Of a stretch of 64,000 nucleotides of DNA, positions 47,556-59,225 are shown one piece after another. Every line of letters starts with the position of its first letter. Position 1 is the stretch's first letter. The stretch comes from Apiosordaria backusii (taxonomy: Eukaryota > Ascomycota > Sordariomycetes > Sordariales > Lasiosphaeriaceae): contig JAUKTV010000006.1 in the NCBI GenBank assembly GCA_030549205.1, positions 1,382,501-1,446,500 of the forward strand, given 5' to 3'. A model generated the notes under the pieces. The model ran no database searches, was not told the DNA's origin, and worked only from the letters and a program-made list of their open reading frames with translations. The position numbers and the translations under genes were made by a program.

Positions 47556-50296
47556 ATGAAGCCGTCTCGTTCGCCGGGCATTTCTCCAGCTACTGCGAGT
47601 GGCTCCAAGCCGACAACTGGAGCCACCGCGGGACCAGAACCGGCACCAAAGCTTCGCCGGCTTCTCCCCGCATCCCGCCCACCAACGCGTACAGGGTCCG
47701 GGGTCGAGGTCCCGCGTCGGAGGAGGACCTACACCACCGCCGCTTGCGAGGCTTGCCGAAAGCGAAAAGCAAGGGTCTGTTCAGTTCTCTCTTTTACCAA
47801 GGGCTTCTGCTGACCAGGTGCCATTGCGACAGTGTAACGCGGAGCGTCCGTCATGTGCGTATTGCGTATCCACCGACATCCTATGCGTTTATGACACGTC
47901 GGCCAGCCATGAGACGCATTCTCAAGCTCTCAAGCGCAAGTTCGGCGAGCTTGAGGCCCGGGCTGCCATCTATGTCGAGCTTTATGAACTGCTTCGTGAT
48001 CGGCCTGACATCGAATCGGCTGAGATTTTCAAACGCATCCGGGGAGGTGGCACCCCAGGGAGCATCTTGCGCCGCATCAAAGAAGGCGATCTCCTGCTGC
48101 AGCTGTCTTTGAAGCCCGAGACGCGCTACCGCTATGTGTTTCCATACGTCAAGCAGATGCCGACTCATCTGTACCGCGCTGACAACCCCTACATCGAGTC
48201 TTGTGTCTATGACTGGTCATCATCACCGCACAAAAATCCCGGCATTTCAAACTTGGCCAAGAAAAGTATACCCGACTCACCGAGGACCTCGTCGTCACCC
48301 GAACCCGGACCGCCGAGCATATACCTAATGCCCTTCCATACCGCCGAAGTTATTGATCCGCTGCTGAACGATATATACCCCTCAAAATGGACCGTGGTTT
48401 GCAATGATGATGCGTTGATGAGAAAGCTCATCGGCTCTTGGTTGTTAAATGAGTATCAGTGGATAGTCGTGTTGCAAAAGGACTGCTTTCTGCAAGACAT
48501 GGCGGCCATGCGCCGGGGATGCTGCTCCTCGCTTCTTGTCAATGCTGTCCTTGCCAATGCTAGTGTGAGTGCCTCTAATGTCACCTTTTCCGTCCCCTTC
48601 AAGTCAGCTATCTATCTGCCCTGGGCTTGCTCTAACTCAACTTGTCAACACTCCAGATGGCTTACCCTTCATTCCACCATCGATATCAGTATTGGAGCCC
48701 TCACAATCTCGCATATCAGTTCATGGCCGAGGCCAAGAGGCTGTGGGAGCTGGAGAGTGATACCCCAAGGTTGACCACTATCCAGGCTGCAATGTTGATG
48801 AACGTCAACACCAACATGAACGCCATGGATGAGATTGGCTTCAACTTCACCAAAAGGGGAGTAGAGATGGCCAACCAGATTGGGCTATTGACACCGTCAC
48901 GAGACCTCTCCTTGTTGAAGGGCCCAGAAAACGCATTGCAAGGGAGAAAGGCGTTGTCGAGAAGCTTTACCGCCTGGGCATTATTCAACTTTCAGGCGTG
49001 GGTATTCCTTTTGATGAGTTACTGTAACCAACTGGGCTCTATGCTAACAGTCGCCTATCTTAGCCTCCATGCTTACGTCTTGTTTGAGCCACCTCTCATT
49101 AAAAAGCCCCCGGACGTCTCGCTGCCTGATCCTGCAGACAACCCTGAGTGGTATGGTCAAGTTTGGTTGAAGTACCCTGGGGATACAAAGCTACATACGA
49201 CAAACTTTCCGTACCAGTTTCAGGCTCAATGCCAAGTTCGTGTGATCATGAACGACATGTGGCTTGAGAGGTTTGGCTCCTCACGACAGAGTTCGCCTGA
49301 AGGAGGCCACATCCTCCTTCCCTCAACACAGCTAGAACAGGCCAATCGCTTCTACGCTCGCCTGAAGGCGTGGTATGACGCCTTGCCTGCTCCGCTTACC
49401 CCCTCAAACATTGTTTTTCCAAGCCAAATTCTCTTGCAGTATGTACACACTCGCCCCATCTGTCCTCTTCCTCCCTTCTCGTACGTGGATGATTCTTGTC
49501 AATTGACATTTCTAACATGAAACTATCTTTTACCACTAGCACCAACTACCAAAATATTCTTGCCAATCTCTACGAGTCCATCACCATCACGGCCTCAAAC
49601 GCAAGCATGATTACTACGATTAAGCAAGCCGCTTCCTGCAACTTTGAAACTTTGCTTCGCCTCTACTACCTTCGCCACGGCTTCGGCTACGGAGACCAGT
49701 TCCTCGTCCAGCCCTTAAACACTCTTGGCTTTTGGTCCTTGAGCAAAGTCCACTCGGCTGCCACCGAAAATGATGATATAGACGGCAGCACCAATAACAA
49801 CCTGAGAGCAACTCAAGCCACTCTCCTTTTAGCAGCTAAGGGCCTTCACGAGCAGTCGTCCTCGTTTTATCTTGACCGCGTAACTCTTCAACTGCTCCGC
49901 TCCAAGATGCGACCAGAAGAAAGACAGTTGCTCGAGAACGAGGTCCTCTTTTACGATCGTGATTACCGTGACGGCGGCCCCGATGATCCCCTCCCTGAAA
50001 ATTCCGTCAGGCCACGCAATCAGCTTGACAAAAAGATCAAAAGCAAAGAGCCGAATCAAAAGAAAGAAAATCACCCCGGTGCTCAGACTGGGCTGATCAG
50101 TGGGACCTGCGATGACAAGGAACAAGGGGAAACCGGAAAAGAACTGATCCGCGAAGTGAGGAGCAAGTGGGTGGTCAGCGTCAGGAGTGTGGACGACGAT
50201 CCCGAGATCCACAGGTTGCAGAAGCTGGTGAGGGATAATCTGAAACTAGATGATACTGGAGAGTACTCGGATGAGGATGAGAGGGTTTACTATTGA
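47556..50296 (+). CDS. Zn2Cys6 transcription factor
   Basis: Five exons (47556-47774, 47833-48564, 48657-48997, 49064-49438, 49540-50296) give 807 aa. The zinc cluster spans the first intron: ACEACRKRKARC joined to NAERPSCAYCVSTDILC, perfect C6 spacing. The basic flank RRRRTYTTA precedes it. A coiled-coil-like stretch follows (ALKRKFGELEARAAIY), then a fungal-specific transcription-factor middle region (FHTAEVIDPLL, YWSPHNLAYQFMAEAKRLW, FEPPLIKKPPDVSLPDP). The start MKPSRSPG was chosen because it is the first in-frame ATG. It resembles nitrate-assimilation/AmyR-type regulators only in general layout, and its targets are not evident. It is convergent with the isocyanide synthase gene. Confidence 0.88.
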
Positions 50297-50880
50297 TGAT
50301 GTCTATTTCTACTGGATCAAAGCGTTCGTTATACCGCAATATATATACAGAAACTGCGTTCACTTCAATCTCTAAATCTACATTCAAGCCCTACCCAAAC
50401 CGCAAAGATACGCATAACAATTCTTTGAGGGGCCCAGAAGCATTAGCGTAAGCGTTATAAAAACAATTAACCAACGTATGTAACTAAGTACATAGGCTAA
50501 ACTGCCTTCGAAGCGGTTTTATCTTTAGGCAATTTCATGTTATGTTCTTCAGTGCAATGGACCCTTTAGCGACGTAGGTAGGTAGCTTACAAAGAGACAT
50601 CCTGTCAGCCTGTTAAGTTCTTAACGGCCACTTTTGCTGGGACAACAATGCAAAAGAAAGAAAAGGGAAATAATCATTGCAGCTTAAATCTCAGGTAGTA
50701 ATGATCGATTACTTCTATTTGTATTACACAATCTTTAGCAACAGTCAGTCTTCAAGAAAAAGCAAAAAACCACCCAAACCCTGCCCAGCGAGCTCGAATT
50801 ATGCGGGCCCAATGTTTCCTAGTTTCCAAAGCCTTGGTCAGGGCCCTGTCAGGCAACACTCACAAGCCTTTACCATTTCT
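50297..50880. other. 3' intergenic region
   Basis: Lies between the convergent regulator and isocyanide synthase genes. It is AT-rich and no gene is seen. Confidence 0.4.
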
Positions 50881-52845
50881 TCACGCCACAGCCTGCTGAG
50901 CCTGGCTTGGGCTTCTAACTCCCGTCTCTGCTGTGTTCATGCTTGAGGACCCCCAGAGCTTTCCAAGCCCGGTCTTAACACGCTTGATAGGTGCAGGTGG
51001 ATTTACAACCGGCACAACAGTCACAATCGCCGAGCCGTTGCTCTTGTCTGTTGTGGATGACGGCCCAAAGAACGTATACCTCTTCTTCACCCCGCCTGCC
51101 TTGGGCGTCGCTGCCGCGTTTGGTGCAGCAGGCTGCTGAGCCTGTTGATTTGAAGCCGCCACCGTCTTTTCCGAAAAGGTAAACATCCTCTTCCCCACCC
51201 TCGGCGCCGCTGTCATCGGCCCTTGGGGGCCTTGACTCTTTGGAACTCTGGGGGACGAAGTCTTCATGGCCTCCGACATGGAAAGCGTCGCCCGCCTGAT
51301 CAACTGCGGCGAGGAACGGATGGGCGACGAAACCTTGCTGAAAATTGGTCCAATCTTCTCGGACATGGTGACCACAATCGGCCGCTTAGGCCGCTTCGTG
51401 AGCTCAAAGTATGCCCGGCCAGAGTCTGTCTTGGTGAGAGAGCCCGTGAAGGAGCCTTTGCTGAGGGCGGTGCGGGCAAGTTTGGCCTTGGTCATCAACA
51501 TGATTTCGCTTCCTTGGAGCTCCACCACGCAATTGTGCCAGGGGGTGGGCACATGAAGCAGGTCGACCGAGGTCATAAGCTCGCCATCAGCGGAAAGGGA
51601 GGTGACGGCGCGGACCTTGGTGGGATCCACTAGCTGGATGCCGAACTTGGGACCAGCGTTGTTGTGTGCGTGGATGGACAGGCGGACGTAGTTGGGGAAT
51701 AGCATCTCGACAAGGTTGGAATAGGCGTGATTGCGGACGATCATCTCGAAAGCGACCTTGGCTGACAGTTTCTTTTGTTTGGAGCGGGACATCTTCTTGG
51801 TCAGAGGATGGTTTTCCAGGTCTTCAAGCATGAATTTGGAGAAGCCGCGGTAGAGCCGGGTGATGGTGGCATCCTTCGAGTCAATCTTGGCTCGAATAGC
51901 CTCTTTGCGAGGACCGGATCCCGCAACGAGGATGCGCCGGCATAGCTCAGCTTCCTCAGTGAGTTTGGTGTCGAGGTGATGCTCAATCGGGGGTAGGTTG
52001 AGCCGGGCGGCGAGCGTGGACAGATCATCGTTCCGGGAGGCCAGCTGGAAGAGGTCGACGAGGGACTTGAAACCTACCCGATCAGGGTCGCCGAAGCGGG
52101 AGCCCACCTCTCGGTTCATATCTTTGAGCATGGCTGTATATCTGTCCACCTCGCCATCGTCAACGCCAATGCAGTCGCTAAAGACGTGTCCATCGCTGAT
52201 GACCCAGAGTTTGGCCCCCGGTGCGTAGATCTTTTCAATCTCAGAGACGAATCCGTGCAGCCTCTCCAAGGCAAGCTCTTCGCCGCGGTCTGGGTCGGGG
52301 CCGGTGACTTTGTCTGTGTTGGATGACTTGCAAGGAAACGCGGGAAGGCACATCTCGAGCTTGGACCTGCGCGAGGTGAAGTGTCTTGCCCGTTGCGTAA
52401 AGTATTTTCGGCCTGATACCTTCCACTGATCACCCTTGCCACCATCATACCTCAGGTAACTATCGAAGAGGTCGACGAGCTGTTCAGTGACGGCGTCGAT
52501 CTCGGCATCTCCTCCTGATACCGGCAGGGTATGAGCTGTGAGATCAGCCTGGGTAAGGAGGAGGTCGACAAAGTATTTTTCAAAGGCATCTCCGTTGACT
52601 ATCCGGCCATGATTGCCAATTATGATGGCGGTGGTGTGACCGTCGGGAGGCTGACCCGATCTTTGGTATATTTTGGCATCTGGCTTGGTGTGGCTCGACC
52701 GAAGTGTTGACCAGTTGTCGTGGACCCATTGTTTCTGAGAGCCGGCGCAGTGAACGAGATTACCCTCCGAGTCGCGGAGGTAGGAGCCTTGGTAGCGAAA
52801 ATAGATGGACTGGCCTTCATTGCCAAACTCCATAACCATTGCCAT
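50881..52845 (-). CDS. DIT1: DIT1/PvcA family isocyanide synthase
   Basis: A single frame of 654 aa from the ATG at 52845 (MAMVMEFGNEGQ). The frame stays open upstream to 53118, so a longer N-terminus cannot be excluded. The DIT1_PvcA core is clear: KLEMCLPAFPCKSSN, LERLHGFVSEIEKIYAPGAK, LWVISDGHVFSDCIGVDD, PNYVRLSIHAHNNAGPKFG and VPTPWHNCVVEL. Family members convert an amino acid amine to an isocyanide or, in yeast Dit1, make N-formyl-tyrosine for the spore-wall dityrosine layer. The last 130 residues or so form a Ser/Pro/Ala-rich, probably disordered tail that makes it longer than yeast Dit1. The DIT2-like P450 lies 1.3 kb upstream on the same strand. Confidence 0.9.
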   Translation of the reverse strand: MAMVMEFGNEGQSIYFRYQGSYLRDSEGNLVHCAGSQKQWVHDNWSTLRSSHTKPDAKIYQRSGQPPDGHTTAIIIGNHGRIVNGDAFEKYFVDLLLTQADLTAHTLPVSGGDAEIDAVTEQLVDLFDSYLRYDGGKGDQWKVSGRKYFTQRARHFTSRRSKLEMCLPAFPCKSSNTDKVTGPDPDRGEELALERLHGFVSEIEKIYAPGAKLWVISDGHVFSDCIGVDDGEVDRYTAMLKDMNREVGSRFGDPDRVGFKSLVDLFQLASRNDDLSTLAARLNLPPIEHHLDTKLTEEAELCRRILVAGSGPRKEAIRAKIDSKDATITRLYRGFSKFMLEDLENHPLTKKMSRSKQKKLSAKVAFEMIVRNHAYSNLVEMLFPNYVRLSIHAHNNAGPKFGIQLVDPTKVRAVTSLSADGELMTSVDLLHVPTPWHNCVVELQGSEIMLMTKAKLARTALSKGSFTGSLTKTDSGRAYFELTKRPKRPIVVTMSEKIGPIFSKVSSPIRSSPQLIRRATLSMSEAMKTSSPRVPKSQGPQGPMTAAPRVGKRMFTFSEKTVAASNQQAQQPAAPNAAATPKAGGVKKRYTFFGPSSTTDKSNGSAIVTVVPVVNPPAPIKRVKTGLGKLWGSSSMNTAETGVRSPSQAQQAVA

Positions 52846-54147
52846 TTTGGATGATGGTGCAGTGGGGGTTTGTGCCTTTGGCGCAGGAACAGGAGCACCA
52901 GGAGGGTTACGAGGGCAGGGGGATGACACCTCAGTCTGGTCAAAGGTATGAGAAATGTGGAGGAGATAAACGTGACAGACGGTGATGATGCAGCAGTTAA
53001 GCAACTGAGAAGCACTGGGTGGGCAAGAGCCGTCTTTGAAACAGAACTCAGATGCCGTGTAGTAGGTGAAGACGGGGGAAGTGATGAGCAGATACGCCCT
53101 CACCAGAAAGGAAATCATGGCATCCTTTGTATATCAAGCATCTCCTCCAGATTTGCATGCATCGACAGCCTGCTACCCTGCTCCTCGGGTACAAGCGGCC
53201 GCAAGGTGCAGCGAGGCCAGGAGGCTAGTGCTGGTTGAGTCCGAGAGTCGGTTGCAGCTGCAGGGCTGAGGTGTTCCAGGTTGCTGCCACAATCCAAAAA
53301 AAAGGCTTGTAGGTCGTGCCTGTGTATGGGAAAGTACCCGATGTTGACTCGGCGCCAGAGTAGGCAAGGTGGTTGGCTGAGGTTGTTGTTGCTCTTGTTG
53401 CGTTGCTGCCAGCATAACGCAGATCCGTGGCTTATGGACGTGACTGGGTTGGGGGGCCTGCCAACTTGTTGGGGCGGGGTAGTCCGCCAACTGAATCCTT
53501 TCCATTCACATGCGCAGATATCCCGTGTTTGGCGCTGGCGGCCTGCCTCGCCCACGGTGCGACCGCCGTATGTGTGCTGTGGGTGCTGCGGGATAGAAAT
53601 CTCCTCGAGGCAGTCGAATCATGGATGAAGATGCAGGACCGGTATCGCAAGACGTCGTGCTGCCTGTGGACGGTCGGAGAATGTGTGCCAAGACTTGAAG
53701 TGTAAGGAGGCTGAGCTTGGCTCATTCCGAGTTGGCCCATTCTGAACGAGCTGGCCATGCGGCTCTCTCCGTCATCAACCAACGACGTCTTCGAGTTGCT
53801 CCCCACGTACTCGGATCCATTTGACGGGATACGTGCGGGACTGATGGTTTCACTGGGTACAGAGCACCTTACACAAAGAAGCAGGATGCCATATTTCACC
53901 GCCACGTCGATCACCAACTTGATACCAACGCCAAGAAATCACTGCATGTATATCGTCAAGATATCACCAAATTCGGCATGCTGGGGACGATGCGATTTTC
54001 AACAGACAGCATTATTCCAATTGTTTGCTTGCCAAGGTAGGATTCATCAACGTGAGACAAACTATGTACATGCACGATCCCATACGTCCTTGTCCTATTC
54101 GCATTATGCCCGCTTCCGAATTCAAGGGTCCATGGTCCAATCATTAT
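52846..54147. other. Upstream region of the isocyanide synthase gene
   Basis: About 1.3 kb between the P450 stop and the synthase start. Open frames such as 53432-53917 (minus) have no motifs. It should hold the synthase promoter and possibly extra N-terminal coding up to 53118. Confidence 0.4.
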
Positions 54148-56000
54148 TCAGCTCTGCTCGGATTTCGCGTCCCTGTTTTCGAAGACCAGCCTCAAGGCCC
54201 TGGGATACAAGGGTCCTGCCTAGAAGAAAGATAGGCATCGCCTGCAGTTAGCGCATTATTTCCTTACCTGGTATCATTTGTGGCTGAAAGGGCGGCACGA
54301 CAAAGGACTTACCGGTGTCTTCCTGTCCTTCCATGAAGAATCTAACCCGAAGGTAAACGCCCCCACCAACTTGCACACTGTGACCCTCATTTGCAGGAGC
54401 GCAAACTTCTCGCCCAGGCAGGCCCTCCGGCCGCCATGGAAAGAAATGAACTCTGCTTTGGACTTGCGTAGCCTGAACTGCTTTTGGATGGAGGCCGCAT
54501 CGACGCCCCAGCGGGAGGGATCAAACTTATCTGCCGTCAGTCCCCATGCTACAGGGTCACGGTTGGTTGAGTAGCAATTGTAGCCAACATATGTGCCGCG
54601 GGGTATAACAATTGAACCATTGCCCAGGAGCGTGTCCTGGGTGGTCCGCCGGTTGATGAGCTGACCGATGGGGGGAAAGAGACGGAGGCTTTCAAGAATT
54701 ACAGAAGTCAAAAGCGGGAGGTTACTTAGGACCTCGATGTTTTGAGCGAGAGCAGAGATCGAAAGCCCGGTAGACATGAGTTCTTGGTGGAGTTTGGTTT
54801 GTGTGTCCTGGCGGCATATGATCAGCTTTGATTCAATCTGGCAGCAAAGGATGGAAGTGTGAGTATGGAGCACTTACAGGATGCTTGGCAAGCAAATAGA
54901 GAGTCGAGATCATGCACAGCTGGGGGTTCTCCTGGCCGGCTACGAACGCCACTGTCAGATTATCCAAGAGCTGCTTCTCGTCCCACAGCCCAGACTCATG
55001 AGCATCAAGCATCCGGCGACCTAACCCGTCTTTGGGCCATGGTGCTGATGATCTTGGGGAGGACGCATCGTGGCTCTCTATCAAGGCATCCTTGAGGGCG
55101 GCTCGGAACTTGTTCACAGTTTGTCTGGCGCGCATCCGGCTGGGGAACGGAAGTTGGTCCAAGAATGGAAAATTCATGAAGATGGGCTTGAAAATCTCCC
55201 GCTTGACTGCCGATTGAAGAAGGTTGATAGGTGCATTGGTTGAGAGAGCCTAGCATGATAGAATGTTAACCTGGCGTTGTGTCCCTCGGTCTAAAGATGA
55301 TGGTGAGAAAACACTTGCGTCGAAGTTGGTCTGCAGAACGACTTCCGAGCAGTTCGCCACAGAATATTGCTGAAGCAATTCCTGGACAGGGACGCCACGG
55401 CCTCTTCCTGCACACAACTGGCTATCTTTGATGAGGCTGCACAGTTTATCGGCATTTGAGGCGACCTTTCCCACTTCGAAGTTATTGCGCTGCAATCCTG
55501 GCCGGATGACAGACTGGTAATTCTTCCAGACTTGACCATGGCTAGAGATGATGTTGTCACCTGTCTGGTGTCAGAGCATACTTCTCTCTAATTTGAAAGA
55601 AGGGCGCAACCATACCAAGGAACTGGGCTAAAACACTATGAGGAATCTTTTTCTGATTCCCGCTCTTTTCATACAAGTCCTCGTCCTTGAAGATCTCGGC
55701 AATATATGATGGCTTGTGCACCAGGATGTTCCATTGGGCAGCAAAAAAGAACTTGACGGCGCCGTGAGTCCGGAGGGGCTTGTCAATATACTGTCGAAAA
55801 ATGTCGGACTGGTCGACGTCCTTGAAAAAAGGGATGAGGGCTACCCAGAAGGGAATGGTGGGGATGTTTTCTGGATACTTCGGTGGCAGCAAAAAGATGT
55901 AGTAGATGAGAAAGACGAGGATGGCTGCGAGGAGCAGCAGCTCTGCAATGAACCAGAGCATCTCTGTGTTCTGGATTTTTGGATCGTTTGGGGGTGCCAA
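54148..56000 (-). CDS. DIT2: DIT2/CYP56-like cytochrome P450
   Basis: Five exons (56000-55616, 55560-55319, 55249-54878, 54807-54313, 54219-54148) give 521 aa. An N-terminal membrane anchor (LWFIAELLLLAAILVFLIYY) is followed by a Pro-rich hinge. The I-helix reads FVAGQENPQL, with Pro where most P450s have Thr. The ExxR motif is in ILESLRLFPP and the haem loop is FHGGRRACLGEKFA. The end TPAGPLYPRALRLVFE is typical of P450 C-termini and fixed the last splice. Intron 2 (55318-55250) has a GC donor (GCAAGT). In yeast Dit2 couples two formyl-tyrosines; this neighbour of the DIT1-like gene is likely to oxidise its product. Confidence 0.9.
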
Positions 56001-56899
56001 AAGCTTGCAGGACAGGTTCTCGGTCCCGGGTTGTGTCTGGTTTATCTTGTGAGGTACGATAAGAGGTGTTCCGGCGGGTGTCTCATGAGGTAGTGGAACT
56101 CTCGGTCATTCCAAATACAATGCTTGAACAGAAAAAGCGCGAGATGTACGCCGCGCTCAAAATAGAATGTAAAAGGTAGGTATACATGTACACACTGGCG
56201 GTCATCCAGGACGGCCCGTGGTTGGAGGTCGCAGCGAGGTCGCATTCTGTTGCCCAGGGCTGAGCTGGGCACAGAGGAAACCCGCGCATGCGTGACCCAA
56301 CACAACGGGAGAGGATGCAGGGACAAGGGGGCTGGGTTGGCGCCAACCGGCAACCTGATGGGATGGAGGTGAGGCCTGTACTCGGGGCCCCAGCCTGCAC
56401 CTGCACCTTAGGTAGCATGGTTGTGAACCCATTGTTTTGGAGAAGGAATCAGGATTGCAGCTGTGCCACGCTATCCGCCGGAACACCTCAGTTGATCTTT
56501 GAGATGTTCAAGTTCACTGCAGAGCAAGCGCTGCGCCCTCGCAGCCGGTGTGCTGGCGGGGTTGAGGCGGCCGGCTCTCCACTGCCCTGTAAATCAGTGG
56601 CCTCAGCGTAAGGTAGGTTGGTTACTTTCAGTGCATGCACTCCTTGCCTATGAGGTGCACACCTCTCGGGCTGCAGGACCACAGTACAATTTCCAGGTTG
56701 TTTTCTTTTCTCTTTTGTGATGGCCTTTCTACTTCATTCTACTTTCTGATTGTTTAGTCTGTTTTTTTCTACCTTAAGACTAATAACTTCTGGAGTGGAC
56801 AAGGGACCTTTGCGGCCAGGCGTGACCCGAACCAGAGCTTCCATTCTCGGTGGCCTCCACTTACACCACCACCGAAACCCGTGCATCATCACCAACAGA
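56001..56899. promoter_or_regulatory. Divergent promoter region, P450 and MFS exporter
   Basis: About 900 bp between the divergent starts at 56000 (minus) and 56900 (plus). No gene is seen. Co-regulation of the pair is inferred from the layout. Confidence 0.45.
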
Positions 56900-58975
56900 A
56901 TGGTGAGATTCGAACTTACCGTCCAAATAGGACGATCTCGACAGTCTTCTCCTCATAGAAGATCCCATTCCCGATCACGATCACGATCACGATCACGTAT
57001 CCGCCGTTCCGAAGACAGAATCCCACTTGTTGAGCGCGCTGCCCCTCCCTCCAGAGATGATGATCCGGCCTCCATATGCCTTCCTCCTTCCCCAGCAGAA
57101 AATGACCTCGAGAAGCAATCTCTCACATCAGGTCCCCGATCCTCATACCAACCGCTTTCCACATCCGACAACGACCCTTTGCCGAATAAGCCCTCGGCAG
57201 CTAAGAAGCCTCCAGGCCCGAACCCTAAACAAGAAGGATCTGGATCTTACACCGATTTCCCACCTCTCCGCCGAAAATTCATCTTGTCGGTCATAACGAT
57301 TGCTGGTTTTTTCGGTCCTCTAGCGGGAGGGATATATCTCCCTGCCCTACCGGTGCTGGAAAAGGAATTTAATGCCAGTGCAACGGCCATCAATGTGACG
57401 GTTTCAGTGTTTATGATGACTTTCGCTTTTGGTGTACGTCCATTCCCACCTTTCCCTGCTGGTCGAGCAAGAGCGTCTAAGACGAGGCTAATGAACAACC
57501 ACAGCCGCTATTCTGGTCCAGTTTTGCAGACTGGAAAGGTCGCCGTCCACTGTACCTGATCAGCCTTGCCATTTACATCTTGGCAAATGTTCTTCTGGCC
57601 TCGGTGCCGGCAAACTATGGGGCACTGGTATTTTTGAGGGTCCTGCAGGCGTTTGGGTCTTCAAGCGTCGTGAGCATGGGAGCAGGAAGTGTTGCTGATG
57701 TTTGTGGATAGCCCGCACTTTTTTTGAGCTCATCTTGCTAACCTCTCTGCCAGATCACGGAGCCAAAGAAACGAGCATTTGCAATGAGCATTTTCCTCAT
57801 GGGCCCTCAATGCGGGCCTGTCTTGGGTCCTGTGCTGGGCGGTGCGTTGGCAGAAGCAAATTGGAGGTGGATTTTCGGGTTCCTTGGTATGTTCCTCTTG
57901 GGCCCTTTATCTGCTGTGAAACTGACAATGTATCAAAGCAATCTCTGGTGGTATTCTTTGGCTCGTCATCATGTTTTACCTCCCAGAAACACTTAGGGCT
58001 CGGGTAGGAGGGGGCCGGATTTACACCGAACGCCCCATCTTCTTCTGGCCCCCCTCCATCTCCTCCCCTCTTGCCCCGAGCTGGGAAAGGGGCCCTCCAC
58101 CGCCCATCCCAACGCTCAAAGGCTATTGGAATTTGTTCATCTACCCCCCAATCGGCATCGTCACGCTCAACACCGCCATGCTTTACTCCACCTACTTTGC
58201 TATTGCCGTTCAGTTACCCACTGAGCTGAGCCAGCGATACAAATGGGGTCCATCAGGGATCGGTGCTGGCTTCCTGGCGGTTGGAATTGCCATGATTGTG
58301 GGAAGCCTCCTGGGCGGTAGGGCCTCGGATTGGAGAAGGGCGAGGGCCGTGAAGCAACTGCCAGAGGGAACCAAGATTGACCCGGAGTTTAGACTCGTGG
58401 ATCAAATATGGGGCGTGTTGGTCTGTGTCTTGGGGACAGTGTTGTACGGATGGCTGGTGGATGGCACTAAACATCCAGCTGGTGTGTTGTTTGCCACCTT
58501 TTTGAGTATGTTTCCCCAGCTTTGCCTGCTGCGTTGAATCAACAAACTAATGGATGATAATGAATAGCTGGGTTTGGAATGAATTGGGTTTTCGTCACCA
58601 CCACGGCGTTCTTGACCGAATGTGTTGCTCAGCAGGCAGCGGGAGCATTTGCATTAGGGAATTTGCTAAGGAATCCTGGAGCTGCCATAGCTTCGGTAAT
58701 TACGCCGACGTTGGTGGTTAAGATGGGGAGTGGTTGGTGTTTTACGGGGCTGGCACTGTTGGATCTGCTATTGGTTGGATCAGCAGTCATTCGTAAGTGC
58801 AAGCTATCCGAGTTAGACTGAGCTCGATGGTGATCTAACCTTTGTTTCTGCAGTTCTGAGAATAAAGTACCCTGGTTGGCGTGCGGAAAGAGCGGCCAAA
58901 ATGCAGGCCATGAAGAAGGTGGGGGGTCCAGGTGGACCACCAGGACCTTCTCAAGGAGGGCCTCGGCCAAACTGA
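56900..58975 (+). CDS. DTR1: DTR1-like MFS exporter (DHA1 family)
   Basis: Six exons (56900-57433, 57505-57699, 57754-57886, 57939-58505, 58568-58792, 58854-58975) give 591 aa. A hydrophilic N-terminus of about 130 residues with an Arg-Ser repeat precedes 12 predicted helices. MFS motifs are visible: FADWKGRRPLYL (motif A) and LGPVLGGALAEANWRWIFGF (motif C region). The C-terminus is Gly/Pro-rich (GGPGGPPGPSQGGP). Yeast Dtr1 exports bisformyl-dityrosine during sporulation. Placement beside DIT1- and DIT2-like genes supports a matching export role, but substrate specificity cannot be read from sequence; the polyamine-transporter branch of DHA1 is close. Confidence 0.85.
56972..56997 (+). repeat. 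CGATCA hexanucleotide microsatellite in coding sequence
   Basis: Four and a third tandem CGATCA units encode alternating Ser-Arg in the N-terminal tail of the MFS exporter. Hexamer gain or loss would keep the frame. Confidence 0.85.
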
Positions 58976-59225
58976 CACGTCAAGAGTATGAAAAACAAGA
59001 ACCACATCTCGGTTACTCTGTTACATGACGCTGGCCACCGGTTCCCATCAACCAAACCAACGTAATCCCCTCGAGTCAGAATGCCTGACAGTGAAGTGCA
59101 TCATTTATGCTATGGCTCAAGAGGTGCAGATGAGCTTGACCAAACAAATGTTTTGTCTTGTGCTTCCAGTAACAAGGCGACACATTTCGATCAGCCACCA
59201 TGAGAAGAATTCCAAATCCATGTAT

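Noticed and set aside
52846..53118. 91-codon N-terminal extension of the isocyanide synthase
   Set aside because: The extension is hydrophobic then Pro-rich, lacks an obvious role, and the family core starts soon after the Met at 52845; kept as a possibility in the entry only.
54122..54241. Alternative last exon of the P450 ending WTMDP
   Set aside because: Using the acceptor 22 bp further downstream gives TPAGPLYPRALRLVFE, which matches the normal P450 C-terminus, so the first acceptor was dropped.
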